From: Bacteroidetes bacterium UBA7662
GTDB lineage: Bacteria; Bacteroidota; Bacteroidia; UBA7662
Direction: 5' to 3'
Length of the DNA: 64,000 bases
NCBI GenBank assembly: GCA_002483345.1
Contig: DLHS01000005.1
Coordinates: forward strand, 173,947-237,946
In this document: positions 43,596 to 52,071 of the stretch, one piece after another
Numbering within the stretch: position 1 is the first letter of the stretch
Layout: the number at the start of each line of letters is the position of its first letter
The notes under the pieces: model-generated
What the model saw: only the letters and a program-made list of their open reading frames with translations
Databases searched by the model: none
Told to the model about the DNA's origin: nothing
Position numbers and translations under genes: made by a program

Positions 43596-44180
43596 ATGAT
43601 GGCAGAAATGGCTGGTCCGCGCAGGACCGAACGTCGCAAATTTGCAGTTGAACCCATAGAGTTCCTGATGTGGGCCTTTATGGTGAGTGTGTTCATGATT
43701 TTCGCCGGATTTACCAGCGGTTACATTGTCCGGAAGGGAGATGGTAACTGGCTTGCATTTACCTTACCAACAGCTTTTTTGCTGTCAACCGCTCTGGTGG
43801 TGTTGTCGAGTATTGCCATGCAATGGACTTTTTCACAAGCCAAAAAAAATGAGCTGGGGAAAGTTAAGACAGGTATGGTCATCACGCTGTTGTTGGGGCT
43901 TGGTTTTGTTGGGGCTCAGTTGCTGGCTTACAGTCAGTTGGTGAACATCGGCTTGTTTTTAAATGGCAATCCGTCGGTTAGTTTTTTATATGTGATTACG
44001 TTTATCCACGCATTGCACATGGTGAGCGCGATTATAGCCCTAATCGTTATATTTGCGCAAGCTTTCCGTTTTCAGGTACACAGTAAAAAATTAATGGGGA
44101 TCAGGCTGGTGACAATCTTCTGGCATTTCCTCGGAATTCTCTGGATTTATCTGTACGGATTCTTTTATTTTATGAATTAA
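43596..44180 (+). CDS. Cytochrome c oxidase subunit III-like protein, copy 1
   Basis: A protein of 194 aa with five membrane helices, in the COX3 superfamily: LMWAFMVSVFMIFAGFTSGY, ITFIHALHMVSAIIAL and TIFWHFLGILWIYLYGFFYF at the C-terminus. Subunit III stabilises the oxidase and its proton uptake path. Bacteroidota usually carry two such genes side by side, as here. Confidence 0.88.
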   Translation: MMAEMAGPRRTERRKFAVEPIEFLMWAFMVSVFMIFAGFTSGYIVRKGDGNWLAFTLPTAFLLSTALVVLSSIAMQWTFSQAKKNELGKVKTGMVITLLLGLGFVGAQLLAYSQLVNIGLFLNGNPSVSFLYVITFIHALHMVSAIIALIVIFAQAFRFQVHSKKLMGIRLVTIFWHFLGILWIYLYGFFYFMN

Positions 44181-44205
44181 ACCAAAGCTAATACCCTTAC
44201 CGAAC

Positions 44206-44880
44206 ATGGCTTCAACAGCAATTACCAGTAAAAAAGAAATGTGGGGCGGCGGCTCTGAACCATACGGCGCCAGTTATGGCAAGCTGATGATGTGGTTTTT
44301 CCTCCTCTCGGATGCCTTTACTTTCTCTGCCCTGCTGCTCGCTTACGCGGCACTCCGTTTCAGCGCGCCCAGTTGGCCGGTACCCGACGATGTTTTCGCC
44401 GCAGTACCCTTCATCCATGCGCACCTCCCGCTGGTGTTTGTGGGTATTATGACCTTTATCCTCATCATGAGCAGTGTAACCATGGTATTGGCGGTAGAAG
44501 CCGGTCACCGTGGTGCCAAAAAGGAAGTAACCAAGTGGATGATCTGGACGATCATCGGTGGGATCATGTTCCTGAGCTGTCAGGCCTGGGAGTGGACACA
44601 CCTGCACCACGACGGTGCCTGGTGGGGTAGTAATCCGTTTTTAAATGCCGATGGTACACCGGGTATGGTGAATTTCACCAACCTCTTCTTTACCATCACG
44701 GGTTTTCATGGTTTCCACGTTTTCTCGGGAGTAATCATCAATATCATCATTACCATCATGAATGCCAGAGGCGTGTTTGAACGCCGCGGCACCTACGAAA
44801 TGATTGAAAAAGTAGGTCTGTACTGGCACTTTGTCGACCTCGTATGGGTCTTTGTATTCACCTTCTTCTACCTCATCTGA
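44206..44880 (+). CDS. coxC: Cytochrome c oxidase subunit III, copy 2
   Basis: A protein of 224 aa with about five or six helices: LMMWFFLLSDAFTFSALLLA, LSCQAWEWTHLHHDGAWWG, TITGFHGFHVFSGVIIN and KVGLYWHFVDLVWVFVFTFF, the usual COX3 end. It lies 25 bp after copy 1. Confidence 0.92.
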   Translation: MASTAITSKKEMWGGGSEPYGASYGKLMMWFFLLSDAFTFSALLLAYAALRFSAPSWPVPDDVFAAVPFIHAHLPLVFVGIMTFILIMSSVTMVLAVEAGHRGAKKEVTKWMIWTIIGGIMFLSCQAWEWTHLHHDGAWWGSNPFLNADGTPGMVNFTNLFFTITGFHGFHVFSGVIINIIITIMNARGVFERRGTYEMIEKVGLYWHFVDLVWVFVFTFFYLI

Positions 44881-44900
44881 TCTAAGCAAATACACACATC

Positions 44901-45212
44901 ATGTCGCAAGAACACGGATCTGCCATGGCGCCCAAAGATATCTGGCGCGTATTCTGGGTACTGCTGGCCATTACGGCGGTAGAATTTATCATCGCCCTTG
45001 CCATTCCTGAAAGTTTTATGGCTAAGCCCATCAAAAACTTCATCTATGTAGCCCTTACAATTCTTAAGGCGTTTTACATCGTAGCTTATTTCATGCACCT
45101 CAAATTTGAGCGCATCAACCTGATTTATACCATACTGGTACCAACCATTTTCATCATAGGTGTTATCGCTGCCCTGATGAATGAAAGTTCCTACTGGTTC
45201 GATCTCCGTTAA
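44901..45212 (+). CDS. Cytochrome c oxidase subunit IV (CoxD/CyoD-like)
   Basis: A 103-aa membrane protein with three helices: DIWRVFWVLLAITAVEFIIA, FIYVALTILKAFYIVAYFMH and LIYTILVPTIFIIGVIAALM. The KAFYIVAYFMHLKFE segment is typical of prokaryotic subunit IV. A small accessory subunit for oxidase assembly. Confidence 0.87.
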   Translation: MSQEHGSAMAPKDIWRVFWVLLAITAVEFIIALAIPESFMAKPIKNFIYVALTILKAFYIVAYFMHLKFERINLIYTILVPTIFIIGVIAALMNESSYWFDLR

Positions 45213-45217
45213 AGCCT

Positions 45218-45850
45218 GTGAAAAAACAATACGGATTACTCTTTCTGATGCTGGCGCTGCCTGCACTGATTTATATCCTGTACGTTAATTTTGCTCAGAA
45301 CAACTATCAAAAGCTTCCTGTCTTCGGACCTAAGGAAGCTTTTACTTTTGTAAAAGGAGGGAAGCCGGATACCATTTACTACCAGTTGCATCCGCTCGAA
45401 GGGCTGTTGACGGAGCAAAAGAACAAGGTGATGGTGCTCAGCTTTTTCCCTGCCGGCGACTCTGTGAATACACGGCTGCGCTACCGGCAGTTATCGCGGG
45501 TGGAAGACGTGTTTAAGAAAAACCCCCTCATCTGGCTGGTGAATGTATCAGAGCAGGAGGATAGCATTGTAGCCCGGTTTAAAACGGAATACCCGAAAAA
45601 GATAGAACTGGAAGACGCGTACAGCCCGGTGCCGGCCCAATTGCGGGAACGTATTTTAGCATTTGAACCCGATTGGCTGCAGTTGAAAAAGGGAACACGG
45701 CTGGAGGAACTTACTTTTCTGGTTGACCATAAATTCCGCGTCCGTGGAATGTACCGCTCTGTCATCCGCACAGAAACAGACAAACTGATGGAAGACATCA
45801 GAACATTGATTGTAGAATACGCCAACACTGAACCAAAACGGCGCCGTTAG
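45218..45850 (+). CDS. SCO1/SenC-like protein without cysteines
   Basis: A protein of 210 aa from a GTG at 45218, 5 bp after subunit IV. One N-terminal helix (LLFLMLALPALIYILYVNF) anchors a thioredoxin-like domain: LPVFGPKEAF, KVMVLSFFPAGDSV and FLVDHKFRVRGMYRS match the SCO layout. In SCO proteins the second segment holds the copper-binding CxxxC; here there is no cysteine at all. SCO proteins deliver copper to the CuA site of subunit II; this copy cannot do so by the known mechanism. Its position between subunit IV and DUF420 is where Bacteroidota normally have SCO. Confidence 0.7.
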   Translation: MKKQYGLLFLMLALPALIYILYVNFAQNNYQKLPVFGPKEAFTFVKGGKPDTIYYQLHPLEGLLTEQKNKVMVLSFFPAGDSVNTRLRYRQLSRVEDVFKKNPLIWLVNVSEQEDSIVARFKTEYPKKIELEDAYSPVPAQLRERILAFEPDWLQLKKGTRLEELTFLVDHKFRVRGMYRSVIRTETDKLMEDIRTLIVEYANTEPKRRR

Positions 45851-45864
45851 GCGTTGCAATTATC

Positions 45865-46389
45865 ATGAAGGAAAGCATTGCACTCAGGACCATTTACGTA
45901 GTAAGTGCCGTTGTCTTCGTGGCAGTGGTTGTTTTGTTCAATTTGCCCAGGGTAGAAAATCCCCCGACCTGGATTCCGCTGCTACCCAAATTGAACGCCC
46001 TTATCAATGCAACCTGCTCTGTATTACTGATTGGTTCGTTTGTGATGATTCGACGCAAACAGATAAGCTGGCACAAACGCCTCAACCTGACAGCATTTTT
46101 TCTCAGCGCTATCTTCCTGGTTTCTTATATCGTCTTTCATGCGTTCGGGGTAGAAACTCGTTTCCCGGCAGATAACCCGCTCCGACCTGTTTATCTGTTT
46201 ATCCTGATTACACACATTATCCTGGCGGCTGTGGTGCTGCCATTGGTATTGCTGTCGTTTTACCGTGGACTTACAGGCAAGATTGAGGCCCACAAACGCA
46301 TTACACGCTGGTCAATGCCCATCTGGTTGTATGTAACCATCACAGGCGTTGTCGTATATTTGATGATCTCACCTTATTACAGCTTCTGA
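45865..46389 (+). CDS. DUF420 membrane protein (CtaM/YozB-like)
   Basis: A protein of 174 aa with five membrane helices. Family features are LNALINATCSVLLIGSFVMI, ISWHKRLNLTAFFLSAIFLV, LITHIILAAVVLPLVLLSFY and HKRITRWSMPIWLYVTITGV, with conserved His residues. DUF420/CtaM proteins are needed for maturation of heme-copper oxidases in some bacteria. Its stop is 1 bp before the next gene. Confidence 0.85.
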   Translation: MKESIALRTIYVVSAVVFVAVVVLFNLPRVENPPTWIPLLPKLNALINATCSVLLIGSFVMIRRKQISWHKRLNLTAFFLSAIFLVSYIVFHAFGVETRFPADNPLRPVYLFILITHIILAAVVLPLVLLSFYRGLTGKIEAHKRITRWSMPIWLYVTITGVVVYLMISPYYSF

Positions 46390-46390
46390 T

Positions 46391-46630
46391 ATGAAAAGAC
46401 TGTTGTTTCTTTTTGTTTTTACCATTTCTCTTGCCGCAGGCAGTGCCCTGCTCAATACGGCGACCGCACAATGTCCTATGTGTAAAACATCGCTCGAAGC
46501 TAACCGGAAAGACAATGAAACCAGGGTGGGCAATGGTATCAACAAGGGGATTTTGTATCTGCTGGCTATGCCATTTCTGATGGTTGGTGGTGTCGGAGGC
46601 GTGTATATTTACCGTTTACGTCGTCGCTGA
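46391..46630 (+). CDS. Small membrane protein with periplasmic CxxC motif
   Basis: A 79-aa protein with a signal peptide (LLFLFVFTISLAAGSALL, cut near TAQ), a CPMC motif at the new N-terminus, and one helix near the C-terminus (GILYLLAMPFLMVGGVGGVY) followed by YRLRRR. The CxxC could bind copper or act in thiol exchange during oxidase assembly. It overlaps the DUF983 gene by one base. The family is unnamed. Confidence 0.75.
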   Translation: MKRLLFLFVFTISLAAGSALLNTATAQCPMCKTSLEANRKDNETRVGNGINKGILYLLAMPFLMVGGVGGVYIYRLRRR

Positions 46631-47001
46631 TGGCTATATCACAGTTTCAGGCTATTGTTGCCTGTAAATGCCCGCAATGCCGTAAATCGGATATGTTTAA
46701 GTATCCGGCATACAACCTGCTTAAAGCAACCAGCATGCATGCCGACTGTCCGGAATGTGGTTTGCATTATGAAATAGAACCCGGTTTTTTCTGGGGTGCC
46801 ATGTATATCAGCTATGCCTTCAGTGTGGCTATTTCGGTTGCGGTAGGACTGGCAGATTTTGTGCTGCTGAACGACCCTGATTTGTGGGTGTACATCTTTA
46901 CCATTATTCCGGCCTCTATTCTTTTATCGCCTTTGTCGATGCGCTATTCGCGTGTTCTCATGCTGTATGCCTTTGGTGGTGTGCATTTCCGGGGGCACTG
47001 A
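46630..47001 (+). CDS. DUF983 family protein
   Basis: A protein of 123 aa. Two zinc-knuckle-like pairs, CKCPQC near the N-terminus and CPECG around position 51, precede the motif YEIEPGFFWGAMYISYAF and two membrane helices. DUF983 proteins commonly sit at the end of oxidase clusters; their biochemical role is unknown. Last gene of the oxidase operon. Confidence 0.85.
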   Translation: MAISQFQAIVACKCPQCRKSDMFKYPAYNLLKATSMHADCPECGLHYEIEPGFFWGAMYISYAFSVAISVAVGLADFVLLNDPDLWVYIFTIIPASILLSPLSMRYSRVLMLYAFGGVHFRGH

Positions 47002-47085
47002 GTATTTTTAATTATACGCCGATTTCTTTATTCCACCAGGCTGTTTTGTCGCGAAAGGCTTTGTGTAGTGAACCATCTCATTGTT

Positions 47086-47093
47086 TATTTTTG
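47086..47093 (+). promoter_or_regulatory. -7 promoter element of the acyltransferase pair
   Basis: TATTTTTG matches TAnnTTTG. It lies only 5 bp before the ATG at 47099, so the transcript may be leaderless. A TTTG occurs 22 bp upstream. Confidence 0.5.
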
Positions 47094-47098
47094 CTTTC

Positions 47099-47917
47099 AT
47101 GCAAAGCCCAGCGAAGTATATCGACATACGCGAAGTAATCAGGCAGAAAAATCCAGGGTTGTTAACCTGGTTGCCATTTTTTGTGCTGCGGTATATCAAA
47201 CGCATTTTGCATGAAGATGAAATCAACGCGTTTATGGCCGAACACGGACACACGACCGGTATTGAATTCGTCCATAAAATAATTGAAGGTTTCGGAGCAA
47301 AAGTAGCAGTAACCGGCACGGAACATATCCGCAGCAGCGGAGGGGTAATCTATGCCGCCAATCACCCGTTGGGCGGCATGGACGCCATCGCCTTCATGCA
47401 TATTCTGGGTGCTTACCGGACCGATATGAAGTTTCTGGTGAACGATATTCTCACCAATATCAAAAATCTGGAACCTTTGTTTGTACCGGTCAACAAGCAT
47501 GGAAACCAGGCCCGGGGCGCCATTCAGGCACTCGACGAAACCCTGCGCAGCGAGGAAGCCCTGCTGGTTTTTCCGGCAGGGCTTGTCTCCCGCAAGCAGC
47601 CGCATGGCATTGCTGATCTGGAGTGGAAGAAGACATTTATCAGTCAGGCACGCCGGTATAAAAAAGACGTCATACCGGTCTATATAGAAGGCAGAAACTC
47701 AGATTTCTTCTATAACCTGGCGAGATTCCGGAAAATGCTGGGTATCAAGGCCAATCTGGAGATGTTTTACCTGGCCGATGAAATGTTTGCTCAAAAAGGC
47801 AAAAAAATAGTCATTCACATCGGCAAGCCAATTCCTTATGCCTATTTTGACAGGTCGAAAACCGAAAAGGAATGGGCGGAACATGTGAAACAGCTTGTTT
47901 ACCAACTGGCGCCCTAA
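47099..47917 (+). CDS. 1-acyl-glycerol-3-phosphate acyltransferase-like protein (GlsA-like O-acyltransferase)
   Basis: A protein of 272 aa from the ATG at 47099 (MQSPAKYIDIREVIRQK); an in-frame TTG at 47081 overlaps the promoter element. The PlsC catalytic motif NHxxxxD is seen as AANHPLGGMDAIAF, with a later block LLVFPAGLVSRKQ and DVIPVYIEGRNSDFF. The enzyme transfers an acyl chain to a hydroxyl group. It is followed 9 bp later by a GNAT gene, the pair that makes glycine lipids in Bacteroides (O- and N-acyltransferase), so that role is the best guess. Confidence 0.8.
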   Translation: MQSPAKYIDIREVIRQKNPGLLTWLPFFVLRYIKRILHEDEINAFMAEHGHTTGIEFVHKIIEGFGAKVAVTGTEHIRSSGGVIYAANHPLGGMDAIAFMHILGAYRTDMKFLVNDILTNIKNLEPLFVPVNKHGNQARGAIQALDETLRSEEALLVFPAGLVSRKQPHGIADLEWKKTFISQARRYKKDVIPVYIEGRNSDFFYNLARFRKMLGIKANLEMFYLADEMFAQKGKKIVIHIGKPIPYAYFDRSKTEKEWAEHVKQLVYQLAP

Positions 47918-47926
47918 TTTATTTTT

Positions 47927-48877
47927 ATGCAAAACATCATTGCACCCATCGCCCGTGAGCTGCTGCTCAAAGAACTGACACAGGAACGATTCCTGAGGCA
48001 TACCAACAAAGGCAATAAGGTGGTGTACCTCGTGAACCACCACAATTCTCCTCATACCATGCAGGAAATAGGCCGCCTGCGTGAAGTCACCTTCCGGGCT
48101 GCAGGAGGTGGAACAGGAAAGCCGGTGGATATTGATGAAAATGATACCTGCGAAGACTGCTACGACCAGCTCATCGTATGGGATCCCGAAGCACTCGAAA
48201 TCGTAGCCGGATACCGGGTGATAGAATGCGCGCACGCCAACATAGATGCCGAAGGACATATCAACCTTTCAACAGCTCACCTGTTCCGCTTCAGCAAAAA
48301 ATTCTTTGATGAATACCTGCCGGTGACCATCGAACTCGGGCGCTCCTTTGTACAACCCGATTACCAGCCCAGCGCCAACAGCAGTAAAGGCCTTTTTTCA
48401 CTCGACAATCTCTGGGACGGCCTCGGAGCCATCGTTGTGCTGCGCCCGCACATCAGGTACCTCTTCGGCAAAGTCACCATGTATCCGCACTTCGACAAAG
48501 AAGCCCGCGACATGATCCTCTACTTCATGAATCATTACTTCCCCGATCCGGAAGAACTGGTGCGCCCCATTCCGGAACTTACCCTGCGTTATTTCGGTGA
48601 TGTAAGCGGGCTGGCCGGTGTATTCGGTGATTTACCGTACAAAGACGGCTACAAGGAACTCAATACCCGTGTCCGGGCTCGTGGAGAGAACATTCCGCCG
48701 CTTATCAGCACCTATATGAGCCTGTCACCCAGCATGAAAACCTTTGGTACTGCCCTGAACGATGAATTCGGCGAAGTAGAAGAAACCGGTATCATGGTCA
48801 CCATCGCCGACATCCACCCCGAAAAGCAAGCCCGCTATATGGGTACCTTTGAGCGCGACAGGGTGTTTGAGCGGTGA
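47927..48877 (+). CDS. GNAT family N-acyltransferase (GlsB/OlsB-like)
   Basis: A protein of 316 aa. The N-terminal half holds the acyl-ACP-dependent GNAT-like fold: MQEIGRLREVTFRAAGGGTG, CYDQLIVWDPEALEIVAGYR and TIELGRSFVQPDYQPS (the conserved ELGRS/FV block). In OlsB-like enzymes it moves a 3-hydroxyacyl chain to the amino group of ornithine, glycine or another amino acid to form an aminolipid. Its pairing with the PlsC-like gene supports glycine-type lipid synthesis; the amino acid used cannot be told from sequence. Confidence 0.8.
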   Translation: MQNIIAPIARELLLKELTQERFLRHTNKGNKVVYLVNHHNSPHTMQEIGRLREVTFRAAGGGTGKPVDIDENDTCEDCYDQLIVWDPEALEIVAGYRVIECAHANIDAEGHINLSTAHLFRFSKKFFDEYLPVTIELGRSFVQPDYQPSANSSKGLFSLDNLWDGLGAIVVLRPHIRYLFGKVTMYPHFDKEARDMILYFMNHYFPDPEELVRPIPELTLRYFGDVSGLAGVFGDLPYKDGYKELNTRVRARGENIPPLISTYMSLSPSMKTFGTALNDEFGEVEETGIMVTIADIHPEKQARYMGTFERDRVFER

Positions 48878-48907
48878 GGATGGTTTTCATGCTGTATTTT
48901 TTGCTTT

Positions 48908-50176
48908 TCATTTAGGCCGGAATGCAGGGCTCAATTCCAGGATTTCAGATCGGGGAATCCCGATTGTTGCAGCGACTTTTTTCCAGGATTCAATAACAAC
49001 ATACATCTCCCTGTAAATGACATTTGCTCTTTCCGGACCTATCCGGTAATAACCGGCCATGTCCAAAGCAAGTGATGTGTCGAGCGCATTGTCATTTTCA
49101 GATATGTTGAGTTGCAATCCTGTCCCAAATTGGTTTGGATTCAAATCAAATGCCGGAGAAAGGCTCCACCCTTCTTCTCCCAATAAGAACCCATGATTTC
49201 TTAAGTGGTCATCTGTGTTTGATACCATAATGCTGAATAATATTCGCCTCCATAGTTGTTCAAGATCTGCTGTGGATGAAGAACTTTGTTGTGTTATAAA
49301 AGCTGCCAGTTCAAGATAACTTACACCTTCCGTAGCCCCTACTCCGTCGTTGTACCCTAATAGGGTCATGGCTGAGGCAAAGTGTATGCGTCGTCCATCC
49401 GGAAGCCGGTCGAATCGTTTTGATAAGTAGGTGTGGTACTGACCGGATAAATTCAGCAACCTTGCTTCCGGCATTTTTATACCACATTGCAGAGCCAGTT
49501 CATGTAACACCATTTCCCAGGCACCGGTATCCTTATCATCCAGCGCGCTGGGAAATTTGGCCATCCAAAGCTGCCCGCTTTCATCCAGAATACTGGCCTT
49601 TGGCCTGGCTCCTCCTAAAGAGGAGCCGGGAGCTACCAGTAGATTCAACCATTCCAGGTAGGAGGGGTTTTCTGCCGCATCCTCCCGCTCAAGTTGTTGG
49701 CTGACATATTCCAGTTCTCTCAGAGATGCCCATGGGGGAGTGGCCATTTGTTTATTGTTGTTTGAATAATGGTCTTCTCCGGCAAGCATAAATCTTAAAC
49801 CGCCCAGCCTGTGACCATCGTATACACCCAGGAGATAATCACTTTCCAGGAGTGTTTTCTCAGATCTTCCTTCTTTTCTGGCAATGGCAGCTTCTCTTCT
49901 GCGCATCAACATCCTACCCCAGCGATCCGGGGAGGAGTCCAGAAACAAACCGAAATTTTCCTTTTGATCAGGGAGGTATTGCTTACCCTGATAAAGGCCC
50001 AGTTGCGGGTCTAAGAAGATAGCATAGTTCGATTCCAGCCAGCTGTTTTCATACTCGAAATCAAATATTTCTTTGCCCCGGAGTTGTTGTGAGTGAAGCA
50101 CACCAAGGGGCTTTGCCTGTTCAAGGCCAATCCAATCCGCAAAGACTAAAATTTTTTTTTCATGCAGCCTGGTCAT
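48908..50176 (-). CDS. hipA: HipA-type serine/threonine kinase toxin
   Basis: A protein of 422 aa. HipA features: an N-terminal sub-domain with ending FGLFLDSSPDRWGRMLM, the phosphate loop GSSLGGARPKAS, the ATP-binding Lys in LWMAKFPS, the catalytic loop SNTDDHLRNHGFL and the metal Asp in LSPAFDLNP. HipA toxins phosphorylate glutamyl-tRNA synthetase or related targets and slow growth. It begins 3 bp after the hipB stop; the toxin looks intact. Confidence 0.92.
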   Translation of the reverse strand: MTRLHEKKILVFADWIGLEQAKPLGVLHSQQLRGKEIFDFEYENSWLESNYAIFLDPQLGLYQGKQYLPDQKENFGLFLDSSPDRWGRMLMRRREAAIARKEGRSEKTLLESDYLLGVYDGHRLGGLRFMLAGEDHYSNNNKQMATPPWASLRELEYVSQQLEREDAAENPSYLEWLNLLVAPGSSLGGARPKASILDESGQLWMAKFPSALDDKDTGAWEMVLHELALQCGIKMPEARLLNLSGQYHTYLSKRFDRLPDGRRIHFASAMTLLGYNDGVGATEGVSYLELAAFITQQSSSSTADLEQLWRRILFSIMVSNTDDHLRNHGFLLGEEGWSLSPAFDLNPNQFGTGLQLNISENDNALDTSLALDMAGYYRIGPERANVIYREMYVVIESWKKVAATIGIPRSEILELSPAFRPK

Positions 50177-50179
50177 GAT

Positions 50180-50491
50180 TTAACCTTTTTTTGGTGCTCG
50201 CTGTTTAACTAATATCTGAGCGTCCTGAAGCTTTCGTCCCAAAATATCGTCGGAGGCGACCTCAGCAAGATCAGTCTGGAGCCCCAGTGTAAAAAGTACG
50301 TTCAGGTAACTGCCAATAGCTACTCCCGGGTGACCTGTTTCTATCTTATAAAGTGTCATTCTGCCTATGCCCGCCCGCTCGGCCACCTGTTCCGCACTTA
50401 GTTTACGACGGAGTCGCGCCAGCCGGATATTCTCCCCCAAAGTGGAAAGAATCCGCTGGTTTTTCGGAAAAATGACTTGTTCTTTTTTCAT
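50180..50491 (-). CDS. hipB: HipB-type antitoxin, XRE-family regulator
   Basis: A protein of 103 aa. The helix-turn-helix covers about residues 17-72: LGENIRLARLRRKLSAEQVA, then RAGIGRMTLYKIETGHPGV. It neutralises HipA and represses the operon by binding upstream DNA. The antitoxin precedes the toxin, the usual HipBA order, and two palindromes lie around its promoter. Confidence 0.9.
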   Translation of the reverse strand: MKKEQVIFPKNQRILSTLGENIRLARLRRKLSAEQVAERAGIGRMTLYKIETGHPGVAIGSYLNVLFTLGLQTDLAEVASDDILGRKLQDAQILVKQRAPKKG

Positions 50492-50544
50492 TAATGTATC
50501 ATTAATAAGACAAATATAATCATAAATGCTCTTATAATGATAAG
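50491..50544 (-). promoter_or_regulatory. hipBA promoter and operator palindromes
   Basis: The -7 element TATATTTG lies on the minus strand at 50511-50518. A perfect palindrome TTAATG-TAT-CATTAA occupies 50491-50505, between the promoter and the hipB start codon. A second palindrome, CTTAT-AATG-ATAAG, lies upstream at 50531-50544 where the -33 element would be. This fits autorepression by HipB dimers; which palindrome is bound is inferred. Confidence 0.65.
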
Positions 50545-50556
50545 TTAATAAAAAAT

Positions 50557-52014
50557 CTAAACTAAACTTTTATACCTTCTTGCACCCACCGACACACCAT
50601 CAGTATCTATCCCCACATACCTGAAGCCACCGGCATCAGCTGCAACGGGGGATAGCTGCAGCCCTCTGTGTAACATTTCATAGGTCTGCGCGTCAATGGC
50701 CTCGCGCTTTTCAAGACCAGACAGCAAATGCCACTGCATCGCCACTTTTTCCCAGCCTTCCATCAGATTCCCGGCAAAAACCTTGGCCTTTGAGCCGCTG
50801 CCGTAGGCCACGAACCCGATTTCATCGTCTGCTTTCAGCCGGTTTTCGGTGGCTCCGGTTTCCAGGGTGCTTATCAGGGCGGTCCAGATGCTGCCGGTAT
50901 AGAGGTTGCCAAGCTGCTGCGAAGCGCGTTGTCCGCTTTCCAGTTTATCAGCTACAAAAGCCTGATAGGCGACTGACTTAGCAGTTTGTTTGTCCTGTTC
51001 TTCTGCGGTACCACTGAAGGCCGCTGCAAAGCCGGTACCTGCCAGCATTTCTTCTGCTCTGAAAAGTGCCGGGAATACCCGTTTGGCGTGGAAAGCATAG
51101 GGCAAATGGAAAACAAGGGCTTTCCAGCGTCGTGTAATGGCATCTTGTTCTCCCAACGCACCGACGGCTTCCGCCTGCCTGCGATAATGGGCCCAGGCTT
51201 CGGTCATCCGGTCGATGTAGCAACGGTTCGAGTACTGACCGTCATATACCGGGGTATCGCGGTGGATGTGTACCTCGGCATCGGGATGATCCCAGACACC
51301 GGGATTTTGTGTATTTACGTGGAATGCTGCTTTGTTTTCAAGGGTTTTGCCTTCAAGGGAATACAGGGCATCGCGGAGCTCTGTTTTGCTGAATATCCGG
51401 AGTGGTTTGAAGAAATCGAATACCCCGGCCGTCGCGATTCCCCAGATTGGCTCGATGGCGAGTAAACGAGGTGTCTGTTTTACCAGCAGCGCCACGGCAC
51501 CGGCTCCCTGGGTGTATTCACCGGGAGAATTTAAATCATATCTGGCCACATCCGCGGCAAGGACAATACCGATTCTGTCAGGGGCTGCTGCTGCCCAGTC
51601 GAGGGTATTCTGCAAGGCATCGACTGCGCCGATGCAGGCGAAGGTGAGGTCTGTCACATCACAATGCCGGAAACAGGCGGGACCATAAACAGGAGCGTAG
51701 TGTTCTTCCAGCAGACCCAGGATGAAGGTTGCGGTGGGTTTGGCACCATCTACCGCGCTTTCTGTACCTAGGTAAAGGCGGCCGATGCTGCGGGGATCGA
51801 GCTGATTGCGGTCGATTAAGGCCTTCACCGCCGTGGCTCCGAGCGTTACCACATCTTCACCCACATCGGGTATAGCCATTTTTTCGAGACCCAGCCCTAG
51901 CCGGAGTTTGTCTGCTTCGAGCCCGCGTAATTCTGCCAGGGCGGGTATGGGGAAATAAAGTTGCGGGAAAGCGAATGCCATGTCGTCGATGCCGACGGGG
52001 GGAGATGTCTTCAT
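50557..52014 (-). CDS. Hydroxymethylglutaryl-CoA synthase family protein
   Basis: A protein of 485 aa from the ATG at 52014 (MKTSPPVGIDDMAFAFPQLY); an upstream TTG would add 17 unlikely residues. Thiolase-fold features: Glu in YLGTESAVDGAKPTA, nucleophile Cys in DLTFACIGAVDALQN, His in VFHLPYAFHAKRVFP, and a late YGSGSKAKVFAG block. The family condenses acetyl-CoA with acetoacetyl-CoA in the mevalonate pathway, or acts in polyketide beta-branching. No other mevalonate or polyketide genes are in the window, so mvaS is likely but not assigned. Confidence 0.82.
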   Translation of the reverse strand: MKTSPPVGIDDMAFAFPQLYFPIPALAELRGLEADKLRLGLGLEKMAIPDVGEDVVTLGATAVKALIDRNQLDPRSIGRLYLGTESAVDGAKPTATFILGLLEEHYAPVYGPACFRHCDVTDLTFACIGAVDALQNTLDWAAAAPDRIGIVLAADVARYDLNSPGEYTQGAGAVALLVKQTPRLLAIEPIWGIATAGVFDFFKPLRIFSKTELRDALYSLEGKTLENKAAFHVNTQNPGVWDHPDAEVHIHRDTPVYDGQYSNRCYIDRMTEAWAHYRRQAEAVGALGEQDAITRRWKALVFHLPYAFHAKRVFPALFRAEEMLAGTGFAAAFSGTAEEQDKQTAKSVAYQAFVADKLESGQRASQQLGNLYTGSIWTALISTLETGATENRLKADDEIGFVAYGSGSKAKVFAGNLMEGWEKVAMQWHLLSGLEKREAIDAQTYEMLHRGLQLSPVAADAGGFRYVGIDTDGVSVGARRYKSLV

Positions 52015-52071
52015 AAAAAACTGCGACCAAAAAAGTTGATACCTGAACGAAAACGTTGGCCGCAAATTACA

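Noticed and set aside
48908..50491. HipBA as part of a defence island
   Set aside because: No nuclease, helicase or other defence gene lies nearby; the flanks are lipid and metabolic genes.
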